From the NCBI GenBank assembly GCA_945487445.1, contig CALYTU010000100.1, forward strand, positions 1 through 5,267: a stretch of DNA of 5,267 nucleotides, read 5' to 3'. Each line of letters starts with the position of its first letter. Positions within the stretch are counted from its first letter, which is position 1. The DNA comes from an uncultured Clostridia bacterium (GTDB lineage: Bacteria; Bacillota; Clostridia; Oscillospirales; Oscillospiraceae). The notes under the pieces are model-generated. The model saw only the letters and a program-made list of their open reading frames with translations. It searched no databases and was not told the origin of the DNA. This document shows positions 1 to 5,267 of the stretch, piece after piece. A program made the translations under genes and the position numbers.

Positions 1-30
1 ACGGATTTCTCACTTCGTTCGAAATGACAG
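1..30. repeat. Possible edge of a dispersed intergenic repeat
   Basis: This short stretch contains a TTCG-TT-CGAA palindrome (14-23) set inside a wider ATTTC/GAAAT pairing (5-9 with 21-25). Similar cggattt-ctcacttcg-ttcgaaatgaca-like strings are, from memory, common between genes in Clostridia genomes, usually as part of multi-copy elements. Only one copy is visible and it is cut by the window edge, so the assignment is tentative. No ORF crosses it convincingly. Confidence 0.3.
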
Positions 31-85
31 ATGGGGCTACTGAATAGATACCTGCCATGAACAAAAAAGTTTCTCTCATTATCGG

Positions 86-252
86 CTGATACGTTTCTCA
101 GATAAAACCTTTCAATATCTTTGCGGTCAGCTTTGTGCCATACATCGTTGTCATCCTTGCCGGGCGTCAAGCCCGCCTGCGTCCTCCGCCTCGTCTGGCG
201 TAAATCTGCCTCGCAAATCTTTTTGAAGCGTTTTATCAGAAAATAGTATCAG
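86..252. repeat. 167-bp imperfect palindrome, MITE-like or hairpin element
   Basis: The two ends are an imperfect 30-bp inverted repeat: 86-115 against the reverse complement of 223-252, with 24 of 30 positions matching. CTGATAC (86-92) matches GTATCAG (246-252) exactly, and GATAAAAC (101-108) matches GTTTTATC (230-237) exactly. Symmetry continues inward in patches (TTTGCG near 120-125 against CGCAAA near 212-217) to a central hairpin, CGGGC (161-165), loop GTCAA, GCCCG (171-175). The outer repeats and the inner hairpin share nearly the same centre, about 168-169, so the segment behaves as one long foldback rather than as chance repeats. ATCG occurs just outside both ends (81-84 and 253-256), though with an extra base on the left, so a target duplication is only a possibility. 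No coding sequence is supported inside. It could be a non-autonomous transposable element or a structured RNA; the sequence alone does not decide. Confidence 0.6.
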
Positions 253-268
253 ATCGTGACCGTGCCGG

Positions 269-323
269 ATTTGCCTGCGGCAAATTGTCCATTGCGGCGG
301 ACCGGGCGCTCAGTGAGCGCCCC
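269..323. repeat. Two adjacent intergenic hairpins
   Basis: The first hairpin is ATTTGCC (269-275), loop TGC, GGCAAAT (279-285). The second is GGGCGCTC (304-311), loop AGT, GAGCGCCC (315-322). Both are perfect and neither is followed by a T-run on either strand at a terminator-like distance, so they are not typical intrinsic terminators. The second, followed by CTACG, resembles GC-rich palindromic repeats that I recall between genes in Oscillospirales; that comparison is from memory. Nearby, 333-342 (TGAGAAACGT) is the exact reverse complement of 91-100 inside the larger palindrome, which suggests the whole 1-345 region is made of repeat-derived pieces. Confidence 0.45.
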
Positions 324-431
324 TACGAGAGATGAGAAACGTTCTGCCCCGGGCTGACGCCTCCCTCAAATGCAAAGCTGATTAAACCGATCACCGGAAT
401 CCCATTTTTTCGATTCTCTGTCAGTCCTCGA

Positions 432-461
432 CTGCATCTTTCCAATCGGCTGGTTTATACT
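432..461 (+). promoter_or_regulatory. Candidate promoter for the secreted protein gene
   Basis: A good -10 hexamer TATACT (456-461) lies 28 bases before the start codon at 490. The best -35 candidate at an acceptable distance, CTGCAT (432-437, 18-bp spacer), is a poor match to TTGACA. The -10 is plausible and the -35 doubtful. Confidence 0.35.
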
Positions 462-489
462 GGTCCTATCAACGGAAAGGAGACAGCAA

Positions 490-1272
490 ATGAACAGCGA
501 TTCGATCCGGCTGGCGTTGGCTGGGGCGATGATCGGCGTCCTGGCTCTGAGCGCCACCGTGCTCGCCAAGGCGAGCCCGCCTGCCAGCCAGGCGGAGCCC
601 ACGATGCTCTATGCGGCAGAAGCTCCGGTACCGGTCCGCGCGGCGCAGGACGACAGAACAGCAGAGACGGCGGAGAACGGAAAGGTCTACTATGAGGGGG
701 ACGGCGGAGCTGTCCCGGCAATGGCCGCGCAGGACGCCGGGCCGTTCACCGTGGCGGTGCGGGTGGACGAGCCCGTTTGGGGCGAAAAGCTCTTTGTCTG
801 CGACGAAATGGGCAGTCCGCTCGCGGAAATTATACCAGACGCCGACGGCGACGCGGTCCTCGGACCGTTCGCGCCGGGCCGGTATGCCGTTTGCCGGGGT
901 ACGGAAGAGGTGGGAGCATTTCAGCTTCTTGAGAACGCAGCTCTCTCCGGCGCGGAAGGCCGACTGTGGACAGACGGCGAGCTGCTGCATCTGGAACGCT
1001 TCATTGCCGGCACGGCGCGGCTGGAGCTCACGCTTGCAAAGCCGGGTTACTATACGCTCGAGCTCTGCGACCCCAACGGGCGGGATTGGTTCCGCGATCT
1101 CTATATCGCCGACGGCACAAGGCCAGACAGGGAGGAAGGCTATGTCCGCATGGTGGAGTTTCGCGGCCTGCCCGCGGGGCTCTACACCGCCGTTCGCCAA
1201 AACACGCCCCTGGGTCAGATTGAGGTCCCAGCGGGAGAAACCGTCTCGCTCTGTTTGACGATTGATAAGTAA
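490..1272 (+). CDS. Secreted protein of unknown function with two beta-rich repeats
   Basis: I do not recognise this 260-residue protein. The ATG at 490 is well supported by AAAGGAG at 476-482 with a 7-base spacer. Residues 8-26 form a hydrophobic stretch ending V-L-A before K27, which fits a Sec signal peptide with signal peptidase I cleavage near A26. There is no lipobox cysteine and no sorting motif or C-terminal anchor, so the mature protein is probably released or only loosely held. After a low-complexity Ala/Pro/Glu-rich linker (about 27-82) come two similar segments, about 84-150 and 174-258. Each has a CD pair (104-105 and 193-194), then a G-x-x-x-x-G-x-Y-x-V turn (GPFAPGRYAV at 125-134; GLPAGLYTAV at 226-235), then a Gly-led strand. 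This pattern recalls transthyretin-like/Cna-B-type beta sandwiches, but that fold call is inference. The next gene starts 66 bases downstream with its own promoter; read-through into it is possible because no terminator separates them. Confidence 0.75.
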   Translation: MNSDSIRLALAGAMIGVLALSATVLAKASPPASQAEPTMLYAAEAPVPVRAAQDDRTAETAENGKVYYEGDGGAVPAMAAQDAGPFTVAVRVDEPVWGEKLFVCDEMGSPLAEIIPDADGDAVLGPFAPGRYAVCRGTEEVGAFQLLENAALSGAEGRLWTDGELLHLERFIAGTARLELTLAKPGYYTLELCDPNGRDWFRDLYIADGTRPDREEGYVRMVEFRGLPAGLYTAVRQNTPLGQIEVPAGETVSLCLTIDK

Positions 1273-1275
1273 TAA

Positions 1276-1305
1276 TTGACAATTTCGCCATATCAGTGCT
1301 ATAAT
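1276..1305 (+). promoter_or_regulatory. Perfect-consensus sigma-A promoter
   Basis: TTGACA (1276-1281) and TATAAT (1300-1305) are both exact consensus hexamers, separated by 18 bp. Transcription would start near 1312, giving a leader of about 27 bases before the ATG at 1339. The -35 box begins only three bases after the stop codon of the upstream gene. Its presence also argues that the TTG at 1276 is not a start codon, since it would lie upstream of the transcription start. Confidence 0.85.
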
Positions 1306-1338
1306 ACGGAAAAACAGTTTTCTGCAAGAGGTATTGAT

Positions 1339-2124
1339 ATGGAGCATTCCAAAGCCGCAAGGGCGCTGCGTTGGGCGGCGGTCGGCTGTGCAGCCGCGCT
1401 GACGGCGCTGCGCGTGTTAATCATCAAAACATCCTTCGATGATGCCGGGCTGCTGCCCCGGGGGAGCCACGCATTGACCGTGACAGTCGTGGCCTCGGTC
1501 TGTGCGTTCCTATTTCTATGGCTGCTTTCCATGCGGCTGAGCCGTCTGCCCGGGACAGAGGCCTGCTTCCCAGACAGTCCCGTTTGGCTGGCAGTCCGTC
1601 TGGTTGCAGCAATTCTCGTCTTTTTCGGGTCCCTGTTCGTCCTGCTCGACGGGCAGACCGTCATTGAGAAGCCGGATCGTCTGGCCGCCTTCGGCGGGAT
1701 GCTTTCGGCCCTCCTGATGATTATTACGGCGATGCTTGTCCGGCGAGGGAACGGAACCTTCTGGCTGCGGCTGGCGCCGGCCGTCTTTGCCGCTGCATCG
1801 CTGATCCTGCGCTTCCGCATGTGGAGCCACGATCCCCTCGTCATCCACATTGCGCCAGTGCTCCTGGCCTGGACCTGCTGCATGGTGGAGATGATGCTGC
1901 TTTCCGGTTTCTCGCTTGGCGTCGGCCGCCGACGCAGCGGAGCGCTCTTTGGCCTTTGCGCGGGCATGTTCGCCTGCACGGTCGTCCCCGACTACGCACT
2001 GGGCATGCGCACCGGTCTGCACGATCTGCTGACCCTTCTGGGCCTTGCAATCTGGTGCGCCGCAGCAGGCTTCGCCCTGCTGCGCGATCACGGGCAGACA
2101 GAAGCGTCCAAAACCGAAGACTGA
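1339..2124 (+). CDS. Multipass membrane protein of unknown function
   Basis: I do not recognise this 261-residue protein. It is dominated by hydrophobic segments at roughly residues 12-30, 45-65, 82-103, 114-134, 142-158, 167-191, 200-217 and 228-248, so about eight membrane helices are expected. Short basic loops occur at 135-137 (RRG) and 197-199 (RRR), and the tail after 250 is hydrophilic. No ATP-binding, protease or transporter motif is visible. The ATG at 1339 is chosen because an AAGAGGT-like ribosome binding site (1326-1332) precedes it and the promoter at 1276-1305 would start RNA after any earlier in-frame start. The coding region ends in tandem stops (TGA then TAA at 2122-2127) and is followed by an intrinsic terminator. 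It lies in tandem behind the secreted protein gene; a functional link is possible but unproven. Confidence 0.8.
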   Translation: MEHSKAARALRWAAVGCAAALTALRVLIIKTSFDDAGLLPRGSHALTVTVVASVCAFLFLWLLSMRLSRLPGTEACFPDSPVWLAVRLVAAILVFFGSLFVLLDGQTVIEKPDRLAAFGGMLSALLMIITAMLVRRGNGTFWLRLAPAVFAAASLILRFRMWSHDPLVIHIAPVLLAWTCCMVEMMLLSGFSLGVGRRRSGALFGLCAGMFACTVVPDYALGMRTGLHDLLTLLGLAIWCAAAGFALLRDHGQTEASKTED

Positions 2125-2196
2125 TAACCTGTATGATTCGAAAGGTTTTGCGTATACTATCACCAGACAGAGAGACCCTTCGGGGATCATTTCACT

Positions 2197-2228
2197 CACG
2201 CGCCGTGCAAACGGCGCGTGTTTCTTCT
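2197..2228 (+). terminator. Intrinsic terminator after the membrane protein gene
   Basis: A perfect 10-bp GC-rich stem, CACGCGCCGT (2197-2206) with ACGGCGCGTG (2211-2220), is closed by a GCAA tetraloop of the stable GNRA class and followed by TTTCTTCT. It sits 72 bases after the stop and separates the membrane protein unit from the riboflavin unit. Confidence 0.8.
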
Positions 2229-2299
2229 CGCGCCGCCGCAAAAAGTGGCGATGAATCAAACTCCGTGCGGAAAAAGCAATCCGATGCGAAAAAAAGTGC

Positions 2300-2328
2300 T
2301 TGCATTCCGCGCCGCTGCATAGTATAAT
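2300..2328 (+). promoter_or_regulatory. Promoter of the FMN riboswitch-ribU unit
   Basis: An exact TATAAT (2323-2328) lies 17 bp after TTGCAT (2300-2305), a partial match to TTGACA, with an A-rich run just upstream (2289-2295) that could act as an UP-like element. Transcription would begin near 2335, just before the aptamer, which is the expected geometry for a riboswitch leader. Confidence 0.75.
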
Positions 2329-2350
2329 ACGCAAGAACTGAATACGGCAT

Positions 2351-2475
2351 CTCTTCAGGGCAGGGTGAAACTCCCGACCGGCGGTATATTGAGTCTTCAA
2401 TATGAAAGTCCGCGAGCCTTCGGGCCGACCCGGTGAAACTCCGGGACCGACAGTACAGTCTGGATGAAAGAAGAA
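2351..2475 (+). ncRNA. FMN riboswitch (RFN element)
   Basis: The conserved RFN blocks appear in order: TCTTCAGGGCAGGGTGAAA from 2352, CCCGACCGGCGGT (2373-2385), AGTCCGCGAGC from 2407, GGTGAAACTCC (2432-2442), GGACCGACAGT (2444-2454), then AGTCTGGATG and GAAGA. The closing helix P1 pairs TCTTC (2352-2356) with GAAGA (2470-2474). A variable stem-loop sits at 2386-2403 (7-bp stem ATATTGA/TCAATAT, loop GTCT). The aptamer binds flavin mononucleotide and normally represses riboflavin biosynthesis or uptake genes; here it precedes ribU. A terminator 26 bases beyond P1 points to control by transcription attenuation. Confidence 0.97.
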
Positions 2476-2500
2476 CGCCGTTTTTTGCGTGCAAAGAACG

Positions 2501-2535
2501 TGCCTGAAGACCTGCGTCTTCAGGCATTTTGTATT
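2501..2535 (+). terminator. Riboswitch-controlled attenuation terminator
   Basis: A perfect 11-bp stem, TGCCTGAAGAC (2501-2511) with GTCTTCAGGCA (2516-2526), loop CTGC, is followed by TTTTGTATTT. It lies between the FMN aptamer and the ribU ribosome binding site, so it should end transcription when FMN is bound. Its 3' arm repeats the 5' P1 strand of the aptamer (TCTTCAGG at 2352-2359 and 2517-2524). The P1 strand could therefore pair with the terminator 5' arm (2503-2510) as an antiterminator when FMN is absent. Confidence 0.9.
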
Positions 2536-2548
2536 TGGAGGTCCTTCC

Positions 2549-3235
2549 ATGAAAGAAAAATTCTCTGTTCGGTATCTGGCCTGCATGGGTATGTTCGCGG
2601 CCCTGGCCTATGTGGCGGTCCTGCTCGCCAAGCCCATTCCCGATGTTGAGGGCTTTTTGAGCTATGAGCCCAAGGACGCCGTAATCGTCATTGCGGGCTT
2701 CATCTTCGGACCCGTCAGCAGCGCGATCCTCTCCCTGCTGGTCTCCTTCATTGAGATGCTGACCATCAGCAACACGGGACCCTGGGGTTTTCTGATGAAC
2801 ACCCTGGCAAGCTGCGCCTTCACGGTGCCTGCGGCCTGGATCTACTCCAAAAAGCGCTCCATGTCCGGGGCGATCCTTGGTCTGGGCGTGGGCGTGGTCT
2901 TCATGGCCGTCTGCATGGTTGTCTGGAACTACATCGTGACCCCCTACTACATGAGCACGGGAACCCTGACCGACGTTGCCGAGAAGCGGAAGGACGTGAG
3001 CTCCATGCTGGTCTCGCTTTTCCTGCCCTTCAACCTGATCAAGGGCGGCATCAACGCCGGTCTTTCCATGCTGCTCTACAAGCCCGTGGTCGGCGCGCTC
3101 CGGCGCATGGGCCTCGCGGCGCCCAGCGGCGGAAAAAAGAGCCGGTTCAGCCCTTCCTTCACCGTATTTGCCCTGCTGGTCCTGGCAACCTTCGTGCTGC
3201 TGTTTTTGGTCATGCTCAATGTTTCGCGAGGATGA
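2549..3235 (+). CDS. ribU: Riboflavin ECF transporter substrate-binding subunit RibU
   Basis: RibU is the membrane S component that captures riboflavin and passes it in with the shared EcfA/EcfA'/EcfT module, which is not encoded here. The 228-residue protein shows the family signatures: AKPIPDVEGFLSYEPKDA followed by AGFIFGP (27-55), a TGPWGFLMN block (76-84), WNYIVTPYYM (126-135) and LPFNLIKGGIN (159-169). N127, N162 and K165 sit in blocks that, from memory, contact riboflavin in the known RibU structure. Six family helices are expected within about 1-190. A seventh hydrophobic segment (about 204-225) follows a basic linker (GGKKSR) and makes the protein longer than the 190 or so residues of typical RibU. 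The ATG at 2549 is supported by GGAGG (2537-2541); an earlier in-frame GTG at 2489 would place coding sequence across the attenuator. Control by the upstream FMN riboswitch confirms the substrate assignment. Confidence 0.95.
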   Translation: MKEKFSVRYLACMGMFAALAYVAVLLAKPIPDVEGFLSYEPKDAVIVIAGFIFGPVSSAILSLLVSFIEMLTISNTGPWGFLMNTLASCAFTVPAAWIYSKKRSMSGAILGLGVGVVFMAVCMVVWNYIVTPYYMSTGTLTDVAEKRKDVSSMLVSLFLPFNLIKGGINAGLSMLLYKPVVGALRRMGLAAPSGGKKSRFSPSFTVFALLVLATFVLLFLVMLNVSRG

Positions 3236-3273
3236 TATGGCTGCCGCCGATTTTCGGCGGCAGCCATATTTTT
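3235..3273 (+). terminator. Strong intrinsic terminator after ribU
   Basis: A perfect 16-bp stem (3235-3250 with 3254-3269), loop TTT, leads into a run of T (3269-3273). The left arm begins at the last base of the ribU stop codon, so ribU is the last gene of its transcript. On the opposite strand the hairpin is not followed by a T-run, so it is not an obvious terminator for the convergent argS. Confidence 0.93.
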
Positions 3274-3389
3274 CACTGCCGGAAGCATGACACAATCTCC
3301 CCGTTGCAGCGTCCAACTGAGTGAACCCAACACCCACAGAAGCAAAACATCCGGGAAAAGTTGGCCTGTACCAATGCCGACACAGGCGC

Positions 3390-5144
3390 TTACATTTTTT
3401 CCGGGGCCTCGAAGCCCAGCAGGTCAATGCAGGTCTCCAGCACCCGCTTGGTCAGGGCGATGAGGGAAATATAGCCCTTCTGCTTCTGCCGGTCCTCCTC
3501 GGTGAGGATGCGGGTCTCATGATAGAACTTGTTAGCATAACCCGCCAGCTCGTAGATATAGGCGCAGACCGTGTTGGGGGCACAGTCCCGATATGCCAGC
3601 TCCAGCGCATCGGGCAGCCGGGTCAGGGCCAGCATCAGATCCTTTGCCTCTGCCGTCTCCGGCTCCGCGATGGGCAGGTCCTCCCAGGCCCCGTACCGGG
3701 CCAGAATGGACTTGATCCGCACGATGGTATAGAGGATATAGGGTCCGGTGTTGCCCTCGAAGGCCGCAAAACGGTCCAGATCAAATACATAGTCCTTGGT
3801 GGGAGCGTTCATCAGATCTCCGTACTTCAAAGCAGCCATGGCGATCTTGGCGGTGGTTTCGGCCACGTCGTCGCCGGTGACCAGGTTGTTCTCCTCCACC
3901 TTGGCGCGCACGAAGTCCGTGATCTCCCCGATCAGAGTCTCCAGCCGCATGACGCCGCCGGCACGGGTTTTGAAGGGCTTTCCGTCCTTGCCGTTCATGG
4001 TGCCGAACCCGATGTGACGCAGCTCCGCTTCCGGCTTGATGAGCTCCGCCTTGCGGGCGGCGCGGAAGACCTGCTCAAAGTGGAGGCTCTGTCGCTTATC
4101 CACAACGTAGAGGATCTTATCCGGCTGCCAGCTCTGCTCGCGCTGCCAGATGGTGGCAAGGTCCGTGGTGGCGTAAAGGGTGGCGCCGTCGGACTTCATG
4201 ATGATGCAGGGGGGAAGCTCCTTGGTGTCAGTATCCTCCTGGACCCGAATGACCCGGGCGCCCTCGCTCTGCTCGAGAATGCCCATCCGTTCCATCCGCT
4301 CCAGCATGGGCGGAATATAGGGCTGGGCGTCGCTCTCCCCCAGCCAGCTCTCGAAGCTGACGCCGAGCTTGTCATAATTCTTTTTCAGGTCCGCAACGGA
4401 AACAGCCATGATGTGCTTCCAGAGGGCGCGGTAGCCCGGCCTGCCCTGCTGGAGCTCGAAGGTGGCGTCGTGGGCCTTGCGGGCAAAGTCCTCATCGGAC
4501 TTGGACTTGGCGGAGGCCGCCGGGTAGATCTGCTCCAGATCGGAGATGGTGAAGGGGGCCTCGGCGGGATATTCGCCGGTGAAGCTCTCGTCAAAATAGC
4601 AGAGATCGGGCTGACGCTCCCGCAGCTCGGCGATAATCAGACCCATTTGCAGACCCCAGTCGCCCAGGTGGACGTCACCGGTAACGGTATTGCCAAAGAA
4701 CCGCTGGATGCGCTTGATGCTCTCGCCGATGATGGCCGAGCGCAGATGACCGATGTGCAGGGGCTTGGCCACGTTGGGTCCGCCGTAGTCGATGACCACC
4801 GCCCCTGCCCTGGGATCAGGCGCCACGCCGAAGCGGGGCGCCGTGCGGGTCTGCTCAAGATAGGCCGACAGAAAGGCGGGACTCAGCCTCAGGTTCAAAA
4901 AGCCGGGCATGGCCGCCTGCACCTCGGAGAATGCAGCATCGTCCGCCAGCCTGGCCGCAACGTCATTGGCAATCTGGATGGGAGCCTTATGATAGACCTT
5001 GGCCGCGGGCATCGCGCCGTTGCACTGGTATTCGCAGAGATCCGGCCGGTTGGAAACCGTCACCCGTCCGTAGGCGGGATCAAAGCCCGCCTGTTCAAAA
5101 GCCGCCGCCACCCGGGCGGATATCAAGTTTAGGATTTTTTCCAT
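3390..5144 (-). CDS. argS: Arginyl-tRNA synthetase
   Basis: This class I synthetase charges tRNA-Arg with arginine using ATP in the cytoplasm. At 584 residues it is full length for the family. The N-terminal Add-1 tRNA-contact domain covers about 1-85, with the block NRPDLCEYQCNGAM (32-45). The catalytic Rossmann fold carries GGPNVAKPLHIGHLRS (121-136), including the HIGH signature at 130-133, then TGDVHLGDWGLQMG (155-168). The second ATP-binding loop is GTMNGKDGKPFKTR (381-394), a degenerate KMSKS as is usual for ArgRS. The DALR anticodon-binding domain begins near GNTGPYILYT (464-473) and ends at the typical LLGFEAPEKM. The ATG at 5144 is preferred over an in-frame GTG at 5153 because AGGTG (5151-5155) is correctly spaced for the ATG and overlaps the GTG. 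The gene is convergent with ribU, seems monocistronic at its 5' side, and its predicted leader is too short for a T-box. Confidence 0.97.
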   Translation of the reverse strand: MEKILNLISARVAAAFEQAGFDPAYGRVTVSNRPDLCEYQCNGAMPAAKVYHKAPIQIANDVAARLADDAAFSEVQAAMPGFLNLRLSPAFLSAYLEQTRTAPRFGVAPDPRAGAVVIDYGGPNVAKPLHIGHLRSAIIGESIKRIQRFFGNTVTGDVHLGDWGLQMGLIIAELRERQPDLCYFDESFTGEYPAEAPFTISDLEQIYPAASAKSKSDEDFARKAHDATFELQQGRPGYRALWKHIMAVSVADLKKNYDKLGVSFESWLGESDAQPYIPPMLERMERMGILEQSEGARVIRVQEDTDTKELPPCIIMKSDGATLYATTDLATIWQREQSWQPDKILYVVDKRQSLHFEQVFRAARKAELIKPEAELRHIGFGTMNGKDGKPFKTRAGGVMRLETLIGEITDFVRAKVEENNLVTGDDVAETTAKIAMAALKYGDLMNAPTKDYVFDLDRFAAFEGNTGPYILYTIVRIKSILARYGAWEDLPIAEPETAEAKDLMLALTRLPDALELAYRDCAPNTVCAYIYELAGYANKFYHETRILTEEDRQKQKGYISLIALTKRVLETCIDLLGFEAPEKM

Positions 5145-5173
5145 ATTCTTCACCTGTTTTTCAAATTTCCCCT

Positions 5174-5202
5174 ATTCTATCAGAAACGAAACGAAAAGTA
5201 AA
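5174..5202 (-). promoter_or_regulatory. Promoter of argS
   Basis: Read on the minus strand, TTTACT (5202-5197) and TAGAAT (5179-5174) are separated by 17 bp and match the sigma-A hexamers at 4/6 and 5/6 positions. Transcription would begin near 5167, giving about a 23-base leader containing AGGTG at 5155-5151. There is no room for a T-box leader unless a further promoter lies upstream. Confidence 0.65.
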
Positions 5203-5267
5203 GAGGAATGTATCTTGAGTTTCCGCATTTTGAAGCAGAAAGTCAGTAATATCAACGGTTTGTGGGC

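Noticed and set aside
1276..1338. TTG start for the membrane protein, adding 21 residues
   Set aside because: The TTG is part of the -35 box of a perfect promoter, and the added residues have no ribosome binding site before them; the ATG at 1339 does.
469..1347. 292-codon open frame on the minus strand opposite the secreted protein gene
   Set aside because: The plus strand has a clear ribosome binding site, signal peptide and domain-like repeats, whereas the minus frame has an Arg/His-rich composition typical of a shadow frame.
2153..2228. Possible small RNA from a TATACT box to the terminator hairpin
   Set aside because: No acceptable -35 box lies at the right distance and the hairpin is fully explained as the terminator of the upstream gene.
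2489..2548. GTG start for RibU, adding 20 residues
   Set aside because: The added codons are the attenuator hairpin itself, while GGAGG at 2537-2541 is placed for the ATG at 2549.
1516..2586. 356-codon minus-strand open frame across the membrane protein gene and riboswitch
   Set aside because: It overlaps the well-formed membrane protein gene, a terminator and the FMN aptamer; the translation has no domain-like features.
3356..3387. Possible argS terminator on the minus strand (GCCTGT/ACAGGC stem followed by TTTT)
   Set aside because: The stem is only 6 bp with a 12-base loop, and the T-run is separated from it by five bases, so it is too weak to annotate.
2192..3427. 411-codon open frame on the minus strand across ribU and the riboswitch
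   Set aside because: It runs antisense through ribU, the attenuator and the FMN aptamer, all strongly supported on the plus strand. Its protein is low-complexity, rich in His, Gly, Gln and Arg.
3321..5132. 603-codon open frame on the plus strand, opposite argS
   Set aside because: It is antisense to a complete, motif-verified argS. The long open frame follows from GC-rich codon bias; its composition is Gly/Leu/His/Asp-rich with no recognisable domain, and no ribosome binding site is evident.

Overview
The window looks like a chromosomal housekeeping segment from a moderately GC-rich Gram-positive anaerobe of the Clostridia, most likely an Oscillospirales/Ruminococcaceae-type gut bacterium. 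This placement is an inference. It rests on strong AGGAG-type ribosome binding sites, Bacillota-style sigma-A promoters, an FMN riboswitch controlling a RibU-type ECF substrate-binding subunit, a clostridial-looking arginyl-tRNA synthetase, and hairpin-forming intergenic repeats of a kind I associate with that group.

Layout. Positions 1-489 hold no convincing gene but are rich in palindromic repeat sequence; the main item is a 167-bp imperfect palindrome at 86-252. Positions 490-1272 (+) encode an unrecognised secreted protein with two similar beta-rich repeats. A perfect-consensus promoter (TTGACA, 18 bp, TATAAT) lies just after its stop and drives 1339-2124 (+), an unrecognised membrane protein with about eight predicted helices, closed by a GCAA-tetraloop terminator at 2197-2228. 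Next come a promoter (2300-2328), an FMN riboswitch (2351-2475), an attenuation terminator (2501-2535) and ribU (2549-3235, +), closed by a strong terminator at 3235-3273. On the opposite strand, convergent with ribU, is a complete argS (3390-5144, -) with its own promoter at 5174-5202.

How the parts work together. The best-understood unit is the riboflavin uptake cassette. The leader RNA senses FMN and should stop transcription before ribU when flavin is plentiful. RibU would work with a shared ECF energising module (EcfA, EcfA', EcfT) that is not in this window. The strand that closes the aptamer is nearly identical to the 3' arm of the terminator, which suggests a direct switching mechanism. 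argS is an independent housekeeping gene. The two hypothetical genes sit in tandem and may share transcription, but nothing ties them to flavin uptake or translation.

I do not see a novel defence, mobile or biosynthetic system here. The items most worth a second look are the palindromic element, the riboswitch/terminator sequence sharing, the duplicated domain in the secreted protein, and the extra C-terminal helix of RibU.
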